From the NCBI GenBank assembly GCA_947302865.1, contig CAMYWS010000067.1, positions 1 through 6,514 of the forward strand: a DNA stretch of 6,514 nt, written 5' to 3'. The notes below the pieces were generated by a model. The model did no database searches and was not told where the DNA came from. It worked only from the letters and a program-made list of their open reading frames with translations. Below, one piece after another: positions 5,499 to 6,514 of this stretch. The stretch comes from an uncultured Clostridia bacterium. Its GTDB lineage: Bacteria; Bacillota_A; Clostridia; Christensenellales; CAG-138. Position numbers and translations under genes: made by a program. Within the stretch, counting starts at the first letter, position 1. Each line of letters begins with the position of its first letter.

Positions 5499-5526
5499 GA
5501 ACGCAGAACCGAAAAAGGACGCGCGC

Positions 5527-6510
5527 ATGGAACAGATCGGGCAGAAAAACAGGGTCAGCATCATCGTCCCCGTGTACAACACGGAGGCGTATCTTCCCGC
5601 CTGCGTCGAAAGTCTGCTTACTCAGACGCATGACGATCTGGAGTTGGTTTTCGTCGACGACGGCTCGACGGACGGCAGCGGCGCGCTGCTCGACGCGTAT
5701 GCAGAAAAGGACCCGCGCATCCGCGTGATCCGGCAGAAAAACGGCGGCGTGTCCGCCGCGCGAAACGCGGGGATCGACGCCGCGACGGGGGCGTATATCG
5801 GCTTTGTCGATTCGGACGATACGGTCGAGCCGAACTATGTCGCCTCGCTGCTTCATACGTTTTCGGACCATCCCGAAATCGGGGTCAGTATCTGCAACCG
5901 CTTCATCCACGGGCATCCGAACGGACGCGAAACGGGCGGTACGGCGGGCGCGGGACGCGTGCTTTCCCCGCGGGACGCGATCAAAAACGCGGTCTCGATC
6001 GGCAAAAGCTTCGAGGGATATCTCTGGAACAAGCTCTTTTCGGCGGAGATCTTCCGCGAAAATCCGGATTTCCGGCTCGATCCTTCGCTTGCGATCTGCG
6101 AGGACCTTCTGCTGTGCGTACAGATTTTTGCGGCGGGGCATTCGGCGTATTACGATCCGACGCCGCTGTATCATTACAATTACCGCGAATCCGGCGCGCT
6201 GCGCACGCTCGACGACAAGCGCATGACGGAGTTTGCCGCGCGCGACCGGATCGAAGCGATCGCAGCGACCTTCGGCGGGGATGTTCTGCACGCGGCGGAG
6301 CTTTCGCACGCGAAGTCCGCGCTGAATCTGCTCGCCGCCGCAAAGCAGGCGAAAAACAAACCGCTTGCGTCCGAAATGAAAAAACGCGTCGACGAGCGAA
6401 TGAAACCGCTTCTTTCCGAAAAGGACGTTCCGCTCGCGGAAAAGTGCAAGCTTCTCATCCGCCGCGCAGCGCCTGTGTTATCTCTCCGCATCTTCAATCG
6501 CTTTGCATAA
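5527..6510 (+). CDS. Family 2 glycosyltransferase (GT-A fold)
   Basis: The 327-residue protein should transfer a sugar from a nucleotide-sugar donor to an acceptor at the cytoplasmic face of the membrane, as in surface polysaccharide or glycan synthesis. Motifs are SIIVPVYN (11-18), VDDGSTDGS (43-51) with the nucleotide-binding acidic pair, NGGVSAARNAGI (72-83), and the metal-binding FVDSDD (93-98). Further on come YLWNKLF (165-171), CEDLLL (191-196) with the likely catalytic ED, and YHYNYRESGA (215-224). The last 100 residues are helical, rich in Lys/Arg/Ala, and have no evident membrane segment. The ATG at 5527 is preferred because AAAGGA (5514-5519) sits 7 nt upstream. An in-frame TTG at 5470 would add 19 residues but lies in the promoter. 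Donor and acceptor cannot be predicted. The gene ends 4 nt before the window edge, so any operon partner is unseen. Confidence 0.93.
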   Translation: MEQIGQKNRVSIIVPVYNTEAYLPACVESLLTQTHDDLELVFVDDGSTDGSGALLDAYAEKDPRIRVIRQKNGGVSAARNAGIDAATGAYIGFVDSDDTVEPNYVASLLHTFSDHPEIGVSICNRFIHGHPNGRETGGTAGAGRVLSPRDAIKNAVSIGKSFEGYLWNKLFSAEIFRENPDFRLDPSLAICEDLLLCVQIFAAGHSAYYDPTPLYHYNYRESGALRTLDDKRMTEFAARDRIEAIAATFGGDVLHAAELSHAKSALNLLAAAKQAKNKPLASEMKKRVDERMKPLLSEKDVPLAEKCKLLIRRAAPVLSLRIFNRFA

Positions 6511-6514
6511 AAAA

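Noticed and set aside
5470..5526. TTG start adding 19 residues to the glycosyltransferase
   Set aside because: The TTG is part of the predicted -35 hexamer, and the -10 lies inside the added codons. The ATG at 5527 has a ribosome binding site.
5314..6309. Open frame of 331 codons on the minus strand opposite the glycosyltransferase
   Set aside because: It is a shadow of a well-supported GT2 gene and runs into the divergent promoter region.

Overview
The window is about 58-60% GC by eye. It looks like chromosomal DNA from a strictly anaerobic member of the Bacillota, probably class Clostridia of gut type. The grounds are an oxygen-sensitive class III ribonucleotide reductase, a DegV-family protein, a Clostridia-style lipoprotein deacetylase with an Ig-like domain, strong GGAGG ribosome binding sites, and GC-rich interspersed repeats of a kind common in such genomes. 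No species can be named from the sequence alone.

Layout. Positions 1-1406 (+) hold the 3' part of nrdD (anaerobic ribonucleoside-triphosphate reductase), with a thioredoxin/glutaredoxin-like domain fused to its C-terminus. A hairpin follows. Then comes a gap of about 380 nt filled with repeats, including a tandem array of six small hairpins joined by ATGAATTG linkers. Next is a thioredoxin reductase-like flavoprotein gene (1790-2707, +). A second gap (2708-3078) is dense with inverted repeats, ends in a textbook terminator, and then carries a promoter with a dyad over its -35 box. This promoter serves a polysaccharide deacetylase lipoprotein gene (3079-4200, +). That gene converges on a DegV-family gene (4254-5234, -) across a shared bidirectional terminator. 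DegV and a family 2 glycosyltransferase gene (5527-6510, +) diverge from a 292-nt region with a recognisable promoter for each.

How the genes fit together. NrdD makes dNTPs anaerobically. Its fused CxxC redoxin domain and the adjacent TrxR-like gene suggest an electron path of flavoprotein to tethered redoxin to active-site disulfide, in place of formate. The flavoprotein lacks the HRRxxxR signature of NADPH-dependent TrxR, so its electron donor is open. The activase nrdG is not in the window. The deacetylase and glycosyltransferase are cell-envelope functions, and DegV proteins bind fatty acids. These three are separate transcription units with no obvious link to the reductase pair.

The observations most worth a second look are the NrdD-redoxin fusion next to a non-canonical TrxR, the compensatory hairpin array directly upstream of the TrxR ribosome binding site, and the structured gap at 2752-2993. 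I see no mobile-element gene, CRISPR array, tRNA or rRNA.
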